DNA from: Actinomycetota bacterium
GTDB taxonomy: Bacteria > Actinomycetota > Actinomycetes > Nanopelagicales > Nanopelagicaceae
Assembly (NCBI GenBank): GCA_009701085.1
Contig: WLKV01000005.1
Coordinates: 1 to 12,892, forward strand
Length of the DNA: 12,892 bases
Direction: 5' to 3'
Made by a program: the position numbers and the translations under genes. A model generated the notes under the pieces. It searched no databases, was not told where the DNA came from, and saw only the letters and a list, made by a program, of their open reading frames with translations. The stretch's first letter is position 1. Each line of letters starts with the position of its first letter. Shown here one piece after another: positions 6,340 through 12,892 of the stretch.

Positions 6340-7115
6340 TGTCTGAAAAACTTCTCGAACTCAAAAACGTCACCATCAAGTTTGGTGGAGTTACAGCTCT
6401 CAACGAAGTTAACTTCCATGTTAATCGCGGCGAGATCTGCGCACTCATCGGACCAAACGGCGCAGGAAAGACAACAGTCTTCAACGTTGTCACAGGTGTC
6501 TACCCGCTTACTTCAGGCGAGATCACCTTCAAGGGCGTCAACCTTGCAGGGTTAAAGCGCCACCAAGTAACGAAGTCGGGACTTGCGCGTACATTCCAGA
6601 ACGTTCGTCTCTTTGGAGATATGACCGCTCTAGAAAATGTTATTACTGCAACCGATGTTCACAAGAAGACAGGTCTTCTCCGTGCACTTATCGGAACTCC
6701 TCTCAACCGCAAGGAAGAGCGTGAATCCAAGGAGCGCGCACATGAGCTATTAGCACTTATGGGTATCGACCATCGTGCAGATCAGCTCGCAAAGAATCTT
6801 CCTTACGGAGATCAGCGTCGCCTTGAAATTGCTCGCGCACTCGGAACAGAGCCAGAGCTCTTGCTCCTTGATGAACCAGCAGCAGGCTTCAACCCCGCTG
6901 AAAAGGTAGAGCTAGCAAATCTCATCAAGAAGATTCGCGATAAGGGCTACACAGTTCTTCTTATCGAGCACGATATGTCGCTCATCATGGGAATCTCAGA
7001 TCGCGTCGCAGTTCTCGACTTCGGTCAGAAGATTGCAGATGATCTTCCAACAGTTGTCCAAAATGACCCTCGTGTGATCGAGGCTTACCTAGGAGTGCCA
7101 GCAGATGCGTCTTGA
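6339..7115 (+). CDS. livG: Branched-chain amino acid ABC transporter ATPase LivG
   Basis: Cytoplasmic ATPase that pairs with LivF to power import. 258 residues. Walker A is GPNGAGKTT (about residue 40), followed by the LivG-type LARTFQNVRLFGDMTALENV segment around the Q-loop, the variant signature LPYGDQRRLEIARAL that replaces LSGGQ in this subfamily, Walker B LLLLDEPAAGFNP and the switch histidine in LLIEHDM. The C-terminal PRVIEAYLG motif is normal. AGAAGGG upstream (6321-6329 region) acts as ribosome-binding site. The 3' end overlaps livF by 11 bases. All catalytic motifs are intact. Confidence 0.96.
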   Translation: MSEKLLELKNVTIKFGGVTALNEVNFHVNRGEICALIGPNGAGKTTVFNVVTGVYPLTSGEITFKGVNLAGLKRHQVTKSGLARTFQNVRLFGDMTALENVITATDVHKKTGLLRALIGTPLNRKEERESKERAHELLALMGIDHRADQLAKNLPYGDQRRLEIARALGTEPELLLLDEPAAGFNPAEKVELANLIKKIRDKGYTVLLIEHDMSLIMGISDRVAVLDFGQKIADDLPTVVQNDPRVIEAYLGVPADAS

Positions 7116-7824
7116 AATTAAAGATCTTCGCGTTCACTACGGCAAGATTGAAGCCATCAAGGGCGTATCAGTCGTTGTAAACCAAGGCGAAATTGTCACA
7201 CTCATCGGCGCTAACGGCGCAGGTAAGACAACTATTCTCAAGACCATTTCAGGTCTTCGTCCGGTATCAAGTGGTGAAATTACATTTGATGGCGAAAATA
7301 TCAACAAGATCCCAGCGCACGAACGCGTTGATCTCGGTATCTCACAAGTCCCTGAAGGCCGTGGAATCTTCCCTGGTATGACAGTTCTTGAAAACCTCGA
7401 GATGGGTAAGTTCAACCGCAAAGATCGTAAGCACGAGATGGATGAGGATCTAGATCGCGTCTACACCTTGTTCCCACGTTTGAAGGAGCGCACAGCGCAA
7501 GCTGGCGGAACTCTTTCAGGTGGAGAACAGCAGATGCTTGCCATGGGTCGCGCTTTGATGGCACGTCCAAAGGTCTTGTTGCTCGATGAACCTTCAATGG
7601 GTCTTGCTCCTCAGATGATTGCAAATATTTTCCGCATCATCACTGAGATCAATAAGCAGGGCGTAACGATTCTCTTGGTTGAGCAGAATGCACAGCAGGC
7701 GCTACAGCGCGCACATCGTGCCTATATTCTCGAAACCGGAAGCGTTACAAAGGAAGCAGCAGCTTCTGACCTTCTTAATGATCCAGCTGTACGCGAGGCT
7801 TACCTCGGAACAGGTGCTCACTAA
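7105..7824 (+). CDS. livF: Branched-chain amino acid ABC transporter ATPase LivF
   Basis: Second ATPase of the LivKHMGF importer, 239 residues, forming a heterodimer with LivG under the LivHM channel. Walker A GANGAGKTT (about residue 34), Q-loop region GISQVPEGRGIFPGMTVLEN, signature LSGGEQQMLAMGRAL, Walker B VLLLDEPSMGLAP, and LLVEQNAQQAL where LivF proteins commonly have Gln rather than the switch His. The ATG at 7105 has AGGAG at 7091-7095, nine bases upstream, inside the end of livG. This is the last gene of the operon. After the stop comes a GTAA-rich tract, then a large hairpin inside the opposing thioesterase gene that probably ends the transcript. Confidence 0.96.
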   Translation: MRLEIKDLRVHYGKIEAIKGVSVVVNQGEIVTLIGANGAGKTTILKTISGLRPVSSGEITFDGENINKIPAHERVDLGISQVPEGRGIFPGMTVLENLEMGKFNRKDRKHEMDEDLDRVYTLFPRLKERTAQAGGTLSGGEQQMLAMGRALMARPKVLLLDEPSMGLAPQMIANIFRIITEINKQGVTILLVEQNAQQALQRAHRAYILETGSVTKEAAASDLLNDPAVREAYLGTGAH

Positions 7825-7833
7825 GTAAGTAAG

Positions 7834-8244
7834 TTACTCCTTATTTAAAATGAGGCAGGTTATGCGAGCAGTACATGTTCGCTGACCTGCCTCGTTTGTT
7901 ATCACAATCTCATAGACGCAGAGTGTGCGACCTAGCGAGATAGGGGTTGCTACTGCGGTGACAAAGCCACTGGTTGCAGATTTATGGTGAGTGGCATTGA
8001 TATCGACGCCAACAATTTTGCGATCAGGACCGGCATGTAATTGAGTGCCGATAGAACCCAGAGACTCTGCAAGAACTACGTTGGCTCCACCGTGGAGAAG
8101 GCCGATAGGTTGAGTATTGCCTTCAACGGGCATGCGAGCCACTAAGCGTTGTGGCGAAACTTCAAGCATTTCGATACCCATCTTGATATCGAGAGCCCCT
8201 TGGCCACGCTCTTTGATAATTGCTAAGTAATCAGGTTCGGTCAT
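7834..8244 (-). CDS. Hotdog-fold acyl-CoA thioesterase, PaaI/MenI(YdiI)-like
   Basis: Hydrolyses an acyl- or aryl-CoA thioester in the cytoplasm; the substrate cannot be told from sequence. 136 residues, the normal size for this family. The signature GLLHGGANVVLAESLGS holds His51 and the probable catalytic Glu60; VGVDINATHHKSATSG and the end GQRTCTARITCLI closely follow the E. coli MenI/YdiI and EntH pattern. The closest named activities are 1,4-dihydroxy-2-naphthoyl-CoA hydrolase (menaquinone synthesis) and phenylacetyl-CoA-type thioesterases; no menaquinone or phenylacetate gene is near. The start ATG at 8244 (MTEPDYLAI) was chosen; the open frame continues back to 8361 but that part lies over polA. 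No ribosome-binding site is seen, and TAAACT eight bases upstream suggests a near-leaderless message. Its last 17 or so codons also form a terminator hairpin. Confidence 0.9.
   Translation of the reverse strand: MTEPDYLAIIKERGQGALDIKMGIEMLEVSPQRLVARMPVEGNTQPIGLLHGGANVVLAESLGSIGTQLHAGPDRKIVGVDINATHHKSATSGFVTAVATPISLGRTLCVYEIVITNEAGQRTCTARITCLILNKE
7848..7897. terminator. Bidirectional terminator shared by livF and the thioesterase gene
   Basis: The outer stem is GAGGCAGGT (7852-7860) with ACCTGCCTC (7885-7893), extended by AAAT with GTTT to 13 pairs. An inner stem is GCGAGC (7864-7869) with GTTCGC (7877-7882), one G-U pair, loop AGTACAT. Plus-strand RNA continues GTTTGTTATC; minus-strand RNA continues ATTTTAAATAAGG. 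It lies 24 bases after the livF stop and within the last codons of the minus-strand gene. Confidence 0.75.
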
Positions 8245-8252
8245 AGTAGATG

Positions 8253-8258
8253 AGTTTA
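8253..8258 (-). promoter_or_regulatory. -10 box of the thioesterase gene, near-leaderless
   Basis: TAAACT on the minus strand (TANNNT) ends eight bases before the ATG at 8244, so transcription would start at or one base before the start codon. No -35 is evident; its position would fall on the polA start codon. Confidence 0.4.
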
Positions 8259-8262
8259 TATC

Positions 8263-8268
8263 TATGAT
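8263..8268 (+). promoter_or_regulatory. -10 box of polA, leaderless
   Basis: TATGAT ends seven bases before the ATG at 8276, the standard spacing for a leaderless actinobacterial message whose first base is the A of ATG. No Shine-Dalgarno sequence precedes this start. A -35 would overlap the thioesterase start codon and is not recognisable. Confidence 0.45.
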
Positions 8269-8275
8269 GAGCGCC

Positions 8276-10885
8276 ATGGCTACGAAGAGATTGCTCCTTA
8301 TTGATGGCCACTCAATGGCGTATCGAGCATTCTTCGCACTTCCTGCCGAAAACTTCACCACTGCCCAGGGTCAACACACCAATGCAATTTATGGCTTTGC
8401 CACGATGTTGATCTCACTTCTCAAAGATGAGAAACCAACTCACGTTGCCGTGGCATTCGATGTTTCGCGCAAGACATTCCGCACCGAAATCTTTCCTGAA
8501 TATAAAGCCAATCGAGCAAAGACCCCCGATGAATTTCGTTCGCAGATGTCTTACCTTCACGAACTTGTGAAGGGATTTGGCATTAGCCAATTTGAAGTCG
8601 AAGGTTTTGAAGCTGACGACATCATTGCAACTATTACTAAGCAGGCAGAGAAAGAGGGAGCTGAGGTACTTATCTGTACTGGTGATCGCGATAGCTTCCA
8701 GTTAGTGACTCCTCAGACCACCGTTCTCTATCCCAAGCGCGGGGTCTCTGAGATGGCGCGCATGACTCCCGATGCTGTTCAAGAAAAGTATGGAATGTCG
8801 CCCGAGCAGTATCCAGACTTCGCTGCGCTGCGTGGAGATCCGAGCGATAACTTGCCTTCTATTCCTGGCGTCGGTGAAAAGACCGCGGCTAAGTGGGTTG
8901 TCGAATACGGATCACTGGTCGAGCTCCTTGCGCAAGCCGAAAAGGTCGGCGGAAAAGTTGGAGATTCTCTACGCGCCAACATTGAAAATGTGAAACGTAA
9001 CCGCGAACTCACACAGCTCATCCATGATGCGCCGATTGATTTCTCCATCGATGCGCTGGCCTGGAACGGCGTCACCGAATCAGATCTGACAGCTCTCTTT
9101 GAACAACTCGAATTTCGAACGCTGAAAGACCGCCTCAAAGTTATTTCATCGGGCGCAGATAGTGCTCCAGTAAAGAAGTCTGCAAAGAGTGCCGAACCTG
9201 AATTCTCACTCTTTGGTTCAGATATCGATTCTGCAGTCATTACGGCGGATGAAGTGAGCAAGAAAATCTCATCCCATACAGGCGCCATCTCAATCGCATA
9301 CGAACTTGTCGATGATCACCTTCATCGTTATGCAGTTGCCCTCGATAAGAAGACCGCTTTTATCATTCACTCATCCGAAATGGGGGAGTGGGCCACTAAC
9401 TCTGCAGTCGAAAAGATTGCTCATGATGCAAAAGCGATTGCTCGCGAGAATGGACTTTCGGGCGTAGCTTTTGATACTTCTCTAGCTGCGTACCTCGTCA
9501 ATCCCGGGGTTCGCTCTCAAGAGGTAAAAGATCTACTCGAACGCTGGGGCGATGGAAGTCAGATTGATGAATCCACTCCAGAACAGAGCCTGCTCACTAC
9601 AGCCTGCGCGCTCTTCGGACTCCGCGATTCACTCACCAAAGAGCTGAGCGATCGTGGCCTGACAAAGCTCTATCAAGAGCTCGAGCTTCCTATCGCCGAT
9701 TTATTGGCGTTGATGGAGAACCGCGGAATCGCAGTAGATAAGAAAGGCCTTGAAACTCTCGCCACATTCTTTGATGGTGAAGTCGCTCGCGAGACAAAGA
9801 TTGCCCACGATGCTGCTGGCCATGAATTTAATGTGGGTTCGCCAAAGCAGTTGCAGGTAGTTCTCTTCGAGGAGCTCGGTCTTCCCAAGACAAAGAAGAT
9901 TAAGACCGGTTTCACCACAGATGCCGATGCGCTGACCTGGCTATTCGAAAAAACTTCGCATCCACTTCTTGCTGCGCTCCTCCGAATCCGTGAAACAAAG
10001 AAACTTGCAACAACGATTGAAGGACTTCTTGTAGAAATTCAGAAAGATAAGCGAATTCATACCCACTTTGCTCAGACAGTTGCAGCAACGGGGCGCCTCT
10101 CATCTGTGGGACCAAACTTGCAAAATATCCCAGTGCGCACAGAAGAAGGACGCAAAATCCGTGGTTGCTTCATTGCAGGAAGCGGATATGACGCACTTTT
10201 AACTGCTGATTACAGCCAAATAGAGATGCGCATCATGGCTCACCTTTCAAACGATGCGCACCTTCTCAAAGCATTTGAATCTGGCGAAGATCTCCACGCA
10301 ACCGTTGCCGCTGAAGTTTTTGGAGTAAAGCCAACTGATGTCGATCCAGAGATGCGTCGCCAAATTAAGGCGATGTCTTATGGATTGGCATATGGCTTGA
10401 GCTCCTACGGTTTAGCAGCACAGCTGGATCTGACTCCACCGGCTGCACAAGATCTGATGGATCGATACTTCGAACGCTTCGGAGGAATTCGCGATTACCT
10501 CAAGACCGTTGTCGAAGATGCACGCAAAGTTGGATATACCGAAACCGTAATGGGACGTCGTCGCTATCTTCCAGATCTCATGCACGATAACCGTCAACGC
10601 CGTGAAGTAGCAGAGCGTATGGCTCTCAATGCACCAATCCAAGGGTCAGCAGCAGACATCATTAAGCAGGCGATGCTCAATGTTCAGGATGCGCTAGTAG
10701 AAGGTAAGTACACATCACGCCTCTTGCTACAGGTACACGATGAATTAATTCTTGAGGTTGTCACCAAAGAGATTGATGAGGTCTCTGAACTCGTGCGCGT
10801 TCAAATGGGTAAGGCATATCCACTTCGTGCGCCACTTGATGTTTCAGTGGGTATTGGTAAGAGTTGGAACGACGCTGCCCACTAA
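8276..10885 (+). CDS. polA: DNA polymerase I
   Basis: Fills gaps in repair and removes RNA primers during lagging-strand synthesis. 869 residues from ATG 8276 (MATKRLLLIDGHS); in-frame ATGs at 8264 and 8267 would add up to four residues but overlap the likely -10 box. The N-terminal 5'-3' exonuclease (about 1-290) is intact: LLIDGHSMAYRAF, FDVSRKTFR, EGFEADDIIAT, CTGDRDSFQL and the helix-hairpin-helix GDPSDNLPSIPGVGEKTA. The middle domain (about 300-470) lacks the DxE metal-binding residues of a proofreading exonuclease, reading SIAYELVDD there. The polymerase domain has motif A ADYSQIEMR (Asp645), O-helix RRQIKAMSYGLAYG, and motif C LLQVHDELILEV. Tyr702 sits where E. coli has Phe762, as in mycobacterial Pol I. 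The stop TAA overlaps the stop of the opposing MFS gene. Confidence 0.97.
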   Translation: MATKRLLLIDGHSMAYRAFFALPAENFTTAQGQHTNAIYGFATMLISLLKDEKPTHVAVAFDVSRKTFRTEIFPEYKANRAKTPDEFRSQMSYLHELVKGFGISQFEVEGFEADDIIATITKQAEKEGAEVLICTGDRDSFQLVTPQTTVLYPKRGVSEMARMTPDAVQEKYGMSPEQYPDFAALRGDPSDNLPSIPGVGEKTAAKWVVEYGSLVELLAQAEKVGGKVGDSLRANIENVKRNRELTQLIHDAPIDFSIDALAWNGVTESDLTALFEQLEFRTLKDRLKVISSGADSAPVKKSAKSAEPEFSLFGSDIDSAVITADEVSKKISSHTGAISIAYELVDDHLHRYAVALDKKTAFIIHSSEMGEWATNSAVEKIAHDAKAIARENGLSGVAFDTSLAAYLVNPGVRSQEVKDLLERWGDGSQIDESTPEQSLLTTACALFGLRDSLTKELSDRGLTKLYQELELPIADLLALMENRGIAVDKKGLETLATFFDGEVARETKIAHDAAGHEFNVGSPKQLQVVLFEELGLPKTKKIKTGFTTDADALTWLFEKTSHPLLAALLRIRETKKLATTIEGLLVEIQKDKRIHTHFAQTVAATGRLSSVGPNLQNIPVRTEEGRKIRGCFIAGSGYDALLTADYSQIEMRIMAHLSNDAHLLKAFESGEDLHATVAAEVFGVKPTDVDPEMRRQIKAMSYGLAYGLSSYGLAAQLDLTPPAAQDLMDRYFERFGGIRDYLKTVVEDARKVGYTETVMGRRRYLPDLMHDNRQRREVAERMALNAPIQGSAADIIKQAMLNVQDALVEGKYTSRLLLQVHDELILEVVTKEIDEVSELVRVQMGKAYPLRAPLDVSVGIGKSWNDAAH

Positions 10886-12108
10886 CTAGTTGTCGGTGAG
10901 TTATCTTTCATCGCTTCTAAATCTTCTTCTGCAGTCGGAATTCGGTCAGCTGCTGAGAGGCGAGATTTACCAATTGTCAGAATGACGTAACCAATACCAA
11001 TACAAGCAGTTGTAATGCAGAGAGCTATCGTTGGCGAGAGTTTCTCTGAAATTACTCCACCTGCAGCAGAACCGATAGACATCAAAGTTCCTTCAACTGT
11101 CCAGAGCCAACCCATCATCGCGGTAGGTGAACCCTTCGGGCGGATCGCTTCCATAACTTCCCAATAAAAGACCATGATTGCTCCACCGAGAAGACCTAAG
11201 AGCGCACCAGCAAGAATCATCGACCATCCCGGATGAGAGATTGCCATGGGAATAGATGCGAAGAACCAGATTCCATAAGTGCGACGCATTGCGCGAAGTG
11301 ATGATGTTCTCTTTGAAACGAGACCCGCAAGGAGTCCGCCGAGGATGTTGGCGAGGCCCATCGAGGTGAAGATCCAAGCGGTGAGGTATGGAACCTTTTC
11401 AATAGTTGTAAATGCCGGAACAGCGACATCGAAGACGCCCCATCCAAAACCGAGGAAGCATCCTTCAATCATCAAGAGTTGAAGTGGTTTATGGCGCCAG
11501 AGTGGTTGGTAATCAGCAGACTTCTTTTCAGGAACCCAACTGCGTGAAACTTTTGTGAGAGCAAGTGCTCCACCACCGAGAATCATCAAGCCGCCACAGA
11601 GATTGAGCGGAAGAGAAGGATGTGATGAAAGTGCAAGGGATGTTGCGATCACAGGCCCTACGACGCCAGCTGTGCTCATGATTGCTGTATCCATTGCATA
11701 GGCAGTGCGGAGGAAATCTTCAGGAACAACAATCTTCCAGAGTGGACGAACAGATAAGTTAATTGGGGGAGCGCTGAGTCCCATGGCAAATGCAAAGATC
11801 AACATCAAAGGTTTTGAGTGCATCGCATTGAGAGCAAATGCCATTGCCGCATATCCAGGAACCATGATGCGAAGTGGCCACGTCTGTCCATACTTATCCA
11901 TAATGGAGCCGCGAATACCTGCGGTGAAAGAACCGGCGGCAGCGTTGAGACCGATAGCAATACCTGCAAATGCGATAGAGCCAGTTGATTGTTCTGCCTT
12001 AAAGAAGATTGACAGCCCGACCATGCCATATGCAACGCGCGCCGGGAAGCAGGCGATAAGTAGAACCCAGACATTGGGAATTCGGAATAGTTCGACATAT
12101 CGCTTCAT
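10882..12108 (-). CDS. Major facilitator superfamily transporter, substrate unknown
   Basis: A 408-residue membrane protein with about twelve hydrophobic segments in two halves separated by a hydrophilic loop (about residues 193-205, WVPEKKSADYQ). The loop after the second segment, RGSIMDKYGQTWPLR, fits MFS motif A (GxxxDxxGxxxxR), and LVSKRTSSLRAMRR occupies the matching place in the second half. The central stretch RPLWKIVVPEDFLRTAYAMD and following TAGVVGPVIA resembles drug or metabolite efflux proteins of the DHA1/EntS type, but no substrate can be named. The C-terminal tail is cytoplasmic and acidic (TAEEDLEAMKDN). The start ATG 12108 (MKRYVELFR) has no ribosome-binding site; TAGACT nine bases upstream may be a -10 for a nearly leaderless message. 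Its stop TAG overlaps the polA stop, with no room for a terminator between them. Confidence 0.88.
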   Translation of the reverse strand: MKRYVELFRIPNVWVLLIACFPARVAYGMVGLSIFFKAEQSTGSIAFAGIAIGLNAAAGSFTAGIRGSIMDKYGQTWPLRIMVPGYAAMAFALNAMHSKPLMLIFAFAMGLSAPPINLSVRPLWKIVVPEDFLRTAYAMDTAIMSTAGVVGPVIATSLALSSHPSLPLNLCGGLMILGGGALALTKVSRSWVPEKKSADYQPLWRHKPLQLLMIEGCFLGFGWGVFDVAVPAFTTIEKVPYLTAWIFTSMGLANILGGLLAGLVSKRTSSLRAMRRTYGIWFFASIPMAISHPGWSMILAGALLGLLGGAIMVFYWEVMEAIRPKGSPTAMMGWLWTVEGTLMSIGSAAGGVISEKLSPTIALCITTACIGIGYVILTIGKSRLSAADRIPTAEEDLEAMKDNSPTTS

Positions 12109-12117
12109 TGCAGAGCT

Positions 12118-12123
12118 AGTCTA
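12118..12123 (-). promoter_or_regulatory. Possible -10 box of the MFS gene
   Basis: TAGACT on the minus strand (TANNNT), nine bases before the ATG, implies a leader of two or three bases. No -35 was recognised. Weak evidence. Confidence 0.25.
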
Positions 12124-12187
12124 TTGGAAGCGGCTGATTTCTATGCGGGGATTTGCCTGTAATTCACCCTCACCCGTACTCTTGGGC

Positions 12188-12208
12188 TTCCGAAAATCAT
12201 TTTCGGGA
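12188..12208. repeat. Inverted repeat upstream of rpsA
   Basis: CCGAAAA (12190-12196), loop TCA, TTTTCGG (12200-12206); one G-U and one A-U pair extend it to nine pairs, followed by GAAAATTT. It lies in the divergent MFS/rpsA gap, 48 bases before the rpsA start. It could be an operator, or a hairpin if the rpsA transcript starts upstream of it. Confidence 0.5.
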
Positions 12209-12221
12209 AAATTTCATAGTC

Positions 12222-12247
12222 CTATCCCTACTACTTTCTATCCCTAC
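12222..12247 (+). repeat. Direct repeat CTATCCCTAC x2 in front of rpsA
   Basis: CTATCCCTAC occurs at 12222-12231 and again at 12238-12247, 16 bp apart, ending at the GGAG ribosome-binding site. A possible -10, TACTTT (12232-12237), sits between the copies. The copies are pyrimidine-rich. Function unknown; it could be a regulator site or part of autogenous S1 control. Confidence 0.5.
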
Positions 12248-12255
12248 GGAGCATC

Positions 12256-12892
12256 TTGACTACACAAATTGCAGTAAATGACATTGGATCAGCAGAAGAT
12301 TTTCTAGCCGCAATCGAAGGCACAATCAGAAATTTCAGTGACGGAGACCTCGTCATTGGCACAGTCGTTCAAATTGATCGCGAAGAAGTACTCCTAGACG
12401 TCGGTTACAAGACTGAAGGCGTAATTCCGTCACGCGAACTCTCAATCCGCCACGATGCAGACCCAAATGACATCGTCAAAGTTGGAGATAAAGTCGAAGC
12501 TCTAGTTCTTCAGAAGGAAGATAAAGAAGGACGCCTCATCCTCTCTAAGAAGCGTGCTCAGTACGAGCGTGCATGGGGAGAGATCGAAGGCAAGAAGGAA
12601 CGCGACGAAGTTGTCGTTGGAACAGTTATTGAAGTTGTTAAGGGCGGACTCATCGTCGATATCGGATTGCGCGGCTTCTTGCCAGCTTCCCTCGTCGAAA
12701 TGCGCCGCGTTCGCGATCTCACTCCTTACATCGGTAAGCAGGTTGAGGCTCGCATCATCGAGCTCGACAAGAACCGCAACAACGTTGTGCTTTCACGTCG
12801 TGCATTCCTTGAGCAGACACAGTCACAGTCACGTACTGAATTCCTTAACCAGCTCCAAAAGGGTCAGGTTCGTTCAGGCGTTGTCTCATCAA
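12256..12892 (+). CDS. rpsA: 30S ribosomal protein S1, N-terminal part (3' end outside window)
   Basis: S1 binds mRNA on the small ribosomal subunit and helps initiation. About 212 residues are present. The frame begins at TTG 12256 (read as Met: MTTQIAVNDIGSAEDFL); no ATG or GTG occurs in frame before the conserved N-terminus, and GGAG at 12248-12251 precedes it by four bases. The first S1 repeat (about residues 29-100) has DGDLVIGTVVQIDREEVLLDVG and EGVIPSREL; then LVLQKEDKEGRLILSKKRA; the second repeat (about 115-185) has GTVIEVVKGGLIVDIGLRGF and VEMRRVRDL. A third repeat is just beginning (KGQVRSGVVSS) at the edge. The close match to actinobacterial S1 supports the assignment of the organism. 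This gene diverges from the MFS gene over a 147-bp gap. Confidence 0.95.
   Translation, partial: MTTQIAVNDIGSAEDFLAAIEGTIRNFSDGDLVIGTVVQIDREEVLLDVGYKTEGVIPSRELSIRHDADPNDIVKVGDKVEALVLQKEDKEGRLILSKKRAQYERAWGEIEGKKERDEVVVGTVIEVVKGGLIVDIGLRGFLPASLVEMRRVRDLTPYIGKQVEARIIELDKNRNNVVLSRRAFLEQTQSQSRTEFLNQLQKGQVRSGVVSS

Noticed and set aside
8245-8361. Open frame extending the thioesterase gene upstream by 39 codons
   Set aside because: It overlaps the conserved N-terminal exonuclease coding part of polA; the 136-residue form matches the normal family length.
9200-9750. Active 3'-5' exonuclease in polA
   Set aside because: The expected DxE metal-binding motif is absent from the middle domain, although a later Asp (FDTSLAAYLVNP) is kept; treated as a degenerate domain usual in actinobacteria.
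11705-12259. 184-codon plus-strand open frame opposite the MFS gene
   Set aside because: It is antisense to a clear membrane transporter, has no family resemblance, and its end overlaps the rpsA start region.
1-12892. A new defence, mobile or biosynthetic system
   Set aside because: All long open frames belong to known core families in a conserved-looking order; no transposase, integrase, repeat array or unfamiliar gene cluster was seen.

Overview
The window looks like a chromosomal core region of a compact, moderate-GC actinobacterium. Three things point there: an ANTAR response regulator of the PdtaR type, a DNA polymerase I with the actinobacterial O-helix and no proofreading residues, and a ribosomal protein S1 that reads like high-GC Gram-positive S1. 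From memory, the gene neighbourhood (gltD, pyk, pdtaR, liv operon, hotdog thioesterase, polA, rpsA) resembles the order in Streptomyces. The moderate base composition and tight packing make a streamlined lineage such as freshwater acI/Nanopelagicales plausible; this is inference. No mobile element, CRISPR array, prophage or defence island is visible.

Layout. Positions 1-695 hold the 3' half of gltD, then pyk (733-2172). A 73-nt tRNA-like gene with anticodon CAA (2229-2301) ends one base before the ATG of pdtaR (2303-2902). A regulatory intergenic region follows (2903-3061), with a GlnR-like GTAAC-N6-GTAAC pair, a promoter, a 12-bp palindrome and a possible Shine-Dalgarno-masking helix. It precedes the branched-chain amino acid ABC transporter operon livKHMGF (3062-7824). 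Between livK and livH lie two hairpins; livH, livM, livG and livF overlap one another. The operon meets a minus-strand PaaI/MenI-like thioesterase gene (7834-8244) tail to tail, and a large hairpin inside the end of the thioesterase gene can serve as terminator in both directions. polA (8276-10885) diverges from the thioesterase gene across 31 bp holding two back-to-back -10 boxes. polA and a minus-strand MFS transporter gene (10882-12108) share their stop codons. The MFS gene diverges from rpsA, which starts with TTG at 12256 and runs off the window.

Functionally, glutamate synthase, the amino acid importer and the possible GlnR box suggest a nitrogen theme on the left; the right is housekeeping. 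Most of the window is ordinary core genome. The observations most worth checking are the short-armed CAA tRNA fused to the start of pdtaR, with an alternative hexaloop hairpin at its 5' end, and the layered regulatory signals in front of livK.
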